Positions 13,687 through 14,184 of a stretch of DNA of 14,184 nt are shown here, piece after piece. The notes beneath the pieces were generated by a model. The model did not search any database and had not been told where the DNA came from. It saw only the letters and a program-made list of their open reading frames with translations. Each line of letters starts with the position of its first letter. The first letter of the stretch is position 1. The DNA is from an uncultured Muribaculaceae bacterium. GTDB lineage: Bacteria > Bacteroidota > Bacteroidia > Bacteroidales > Muribaculaceae. The DNA lies in the NCBI GenBank assembly GCA_934590135.1, contig CAKTOT010000060.1, positions 1 to 14,184 on the forward strand. The letters are read 5' to 3'. Both the position numbers and the translations under genes were made by a program.

Positions 13687-14184
13687 ATGACACCAAGCAC
13701 ATATCGCACTACCATATTGGTACTTGCGTCCATAGTTATGACCGGATGCACAGATGATTACAAAGGCGAACCTGACACCCCCGACAGCGAATATACTCCG
13801 CACAACGTTGCAGTAGAAGTACTTGACTACTCACCTATGCCCGGGCAATTCGTCAACGAACTGCCCGAGATAGCGCCAACAGCAGACGCAGCCGCTGTAC
13901 GGCGTGCCGTACAGCAAAATCTTGACCGCGGCAGTCTGATATGCCTCGGCGGATTTGGCGGCAGCGTCACCCTACGTCTCAAAACACCCATACTTCACTC
14001 ACCGCAAGCGCAGGGCGACTTTCGGGTCCTCGGCAACGCCTTCTATTGGGGAACGAATACCTATGACGGATTCCGCGTAGGGTCAGCCGAACCCGGAGTA
14101 GTGTGTGTCATGGAAGATGCAAACCGTAACGGAAAAGCCGATGACACCTGGTACTACCTGTGCGGCTCACGCTGGGAGCAAGCC
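13687..14184 (+). CDS. Surface-type lipoprotein, first 166 codons (cut by window edge)
   Basis: Starts at ATG 13687, preceded by a 64-bp gap that holds only G-poor CA/TA-rich sequence with no consensus promoter or terminator, so it may be read through from the polymerase operon. Residues 1-20 form a lipoprotein signal peptide ending MTG, with lipidated Cys21. The next residues, TDD, resemble the acidic surface-export signal of Bacteroidota lipoproteins, so the product probably faces outside. Recognisable motifs are VEVLDYSPMPGQFVNELP (43-60), ICLGGFGGSVTLRL (85-98), FRVLGNAFYW (112-121), SAEPGVVCVMEDANRNGKAD (133-152) and TWYYLCGS (154-161). I recall these from Bacteroidota 'cell surface' or PKD-domain lipoproteins encoded near TonB-dependent receptors, sometimes in vitamin B12 uptake loci. 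That link is from memory and the downstream genes are outside the window. The C-terminus is missing. Confidence 0.85.
   Translation, partial: MTPSTYRTTILVLASIVMTGCTDDYKGEPDTPDSEYTPHNVAVEVLDYSPMPGQFVNELPEIAPTADAAAVRRAVQQNLDRGSLICLGGFGGSVTLRLKTPILHSPQAQGDFRVLGNAFYWGTNTYDGFRVGSAEPGVVCVMEDANRNGKADDTWYYLCGSRWEQA
13894..13915. repeat. 22-bp palindrome inside the lipoprotein gene
   Basis: The arms GCTGTACGGC (13894-13903) and GCCGTACAGC (13906-13915) are perfect around a GT centre. They lie in codons for AAVRRAVQQ (residues 69-77). The nonamer GCTGTACGG also occurs once in the intergenic region at 6924-6932. Confidence 0.85.

Overview
The window looks like a piece of a Bacteroidota (order Bacteroidales) chromosome. 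Supporting signs are a type IX secretion (T9SS) type A C-terminal sorting domain, a one-protein hybrid two-component regulator (TPR sensor, kinase, receiver, AraC output), a DUF1573 protein, a lipoprotein with acidic residues after the lipidated Cys, and promoters of the Bacteroides type (TTTG, 20 bp, TAnnTTTG). A gut lineage such as Muribaculaceae is plausible, but that is inference. No rRNA, tRNA, CRISPR array or insertion sequence was seen.

Left part (1-6744), all on the minus strand and read from right to left: a small secreted DUF1573 protein; a 1173-residue T9SS cargo protein made of repeated Ig-like and GAF-x-G-x-CRG modules and closed by its own terminator; then a tight three-gene run. 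That run encodes an outer-membrane beta-barrel, a 192-residue secreted Fn3-like protein whose start overlaps the barrel stop (ATGA), and, 21 bp further on, the N-terminus of a secreted protein cut by the window edge. The last three look like one cell-envelope or surface assembly whose function I cannot name.

Middle (6745-7178): a divergent intergenic region of 434 bp with a clear promoter for the plus-strand kinase, a candidate -7 box for the DUF1573 gene, and two long inverted repeats sharing a GGACA/TGTCC core. The innermost repeat abuts and overlaps the -33 box of the kinase promoter.

Right part (7179-14184), all on the plus strand: the hybrid kinase/AraC regulator with a terminator; a FadL/OmpP1-type outer-membrane transporter with a strong promoter, an inverted repeat just upstream of it and a strong terminator; a Y-family lesion-bypass polymerase of the UvrX/YqjW type, coupled by ATGA overlap to a YolD-like protein; and the first 166 codons of a probably surface-exposed lipoprotein. 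Two perfect palindromes lie inside coding sequence here, one in the polymerase and one in the lipoprotein gene.

The least-described material is the minus-strand envelope run together with its T9SS cargo neighbour, and the GGACA/TGTCC palindrome cluster in front of the kinase.
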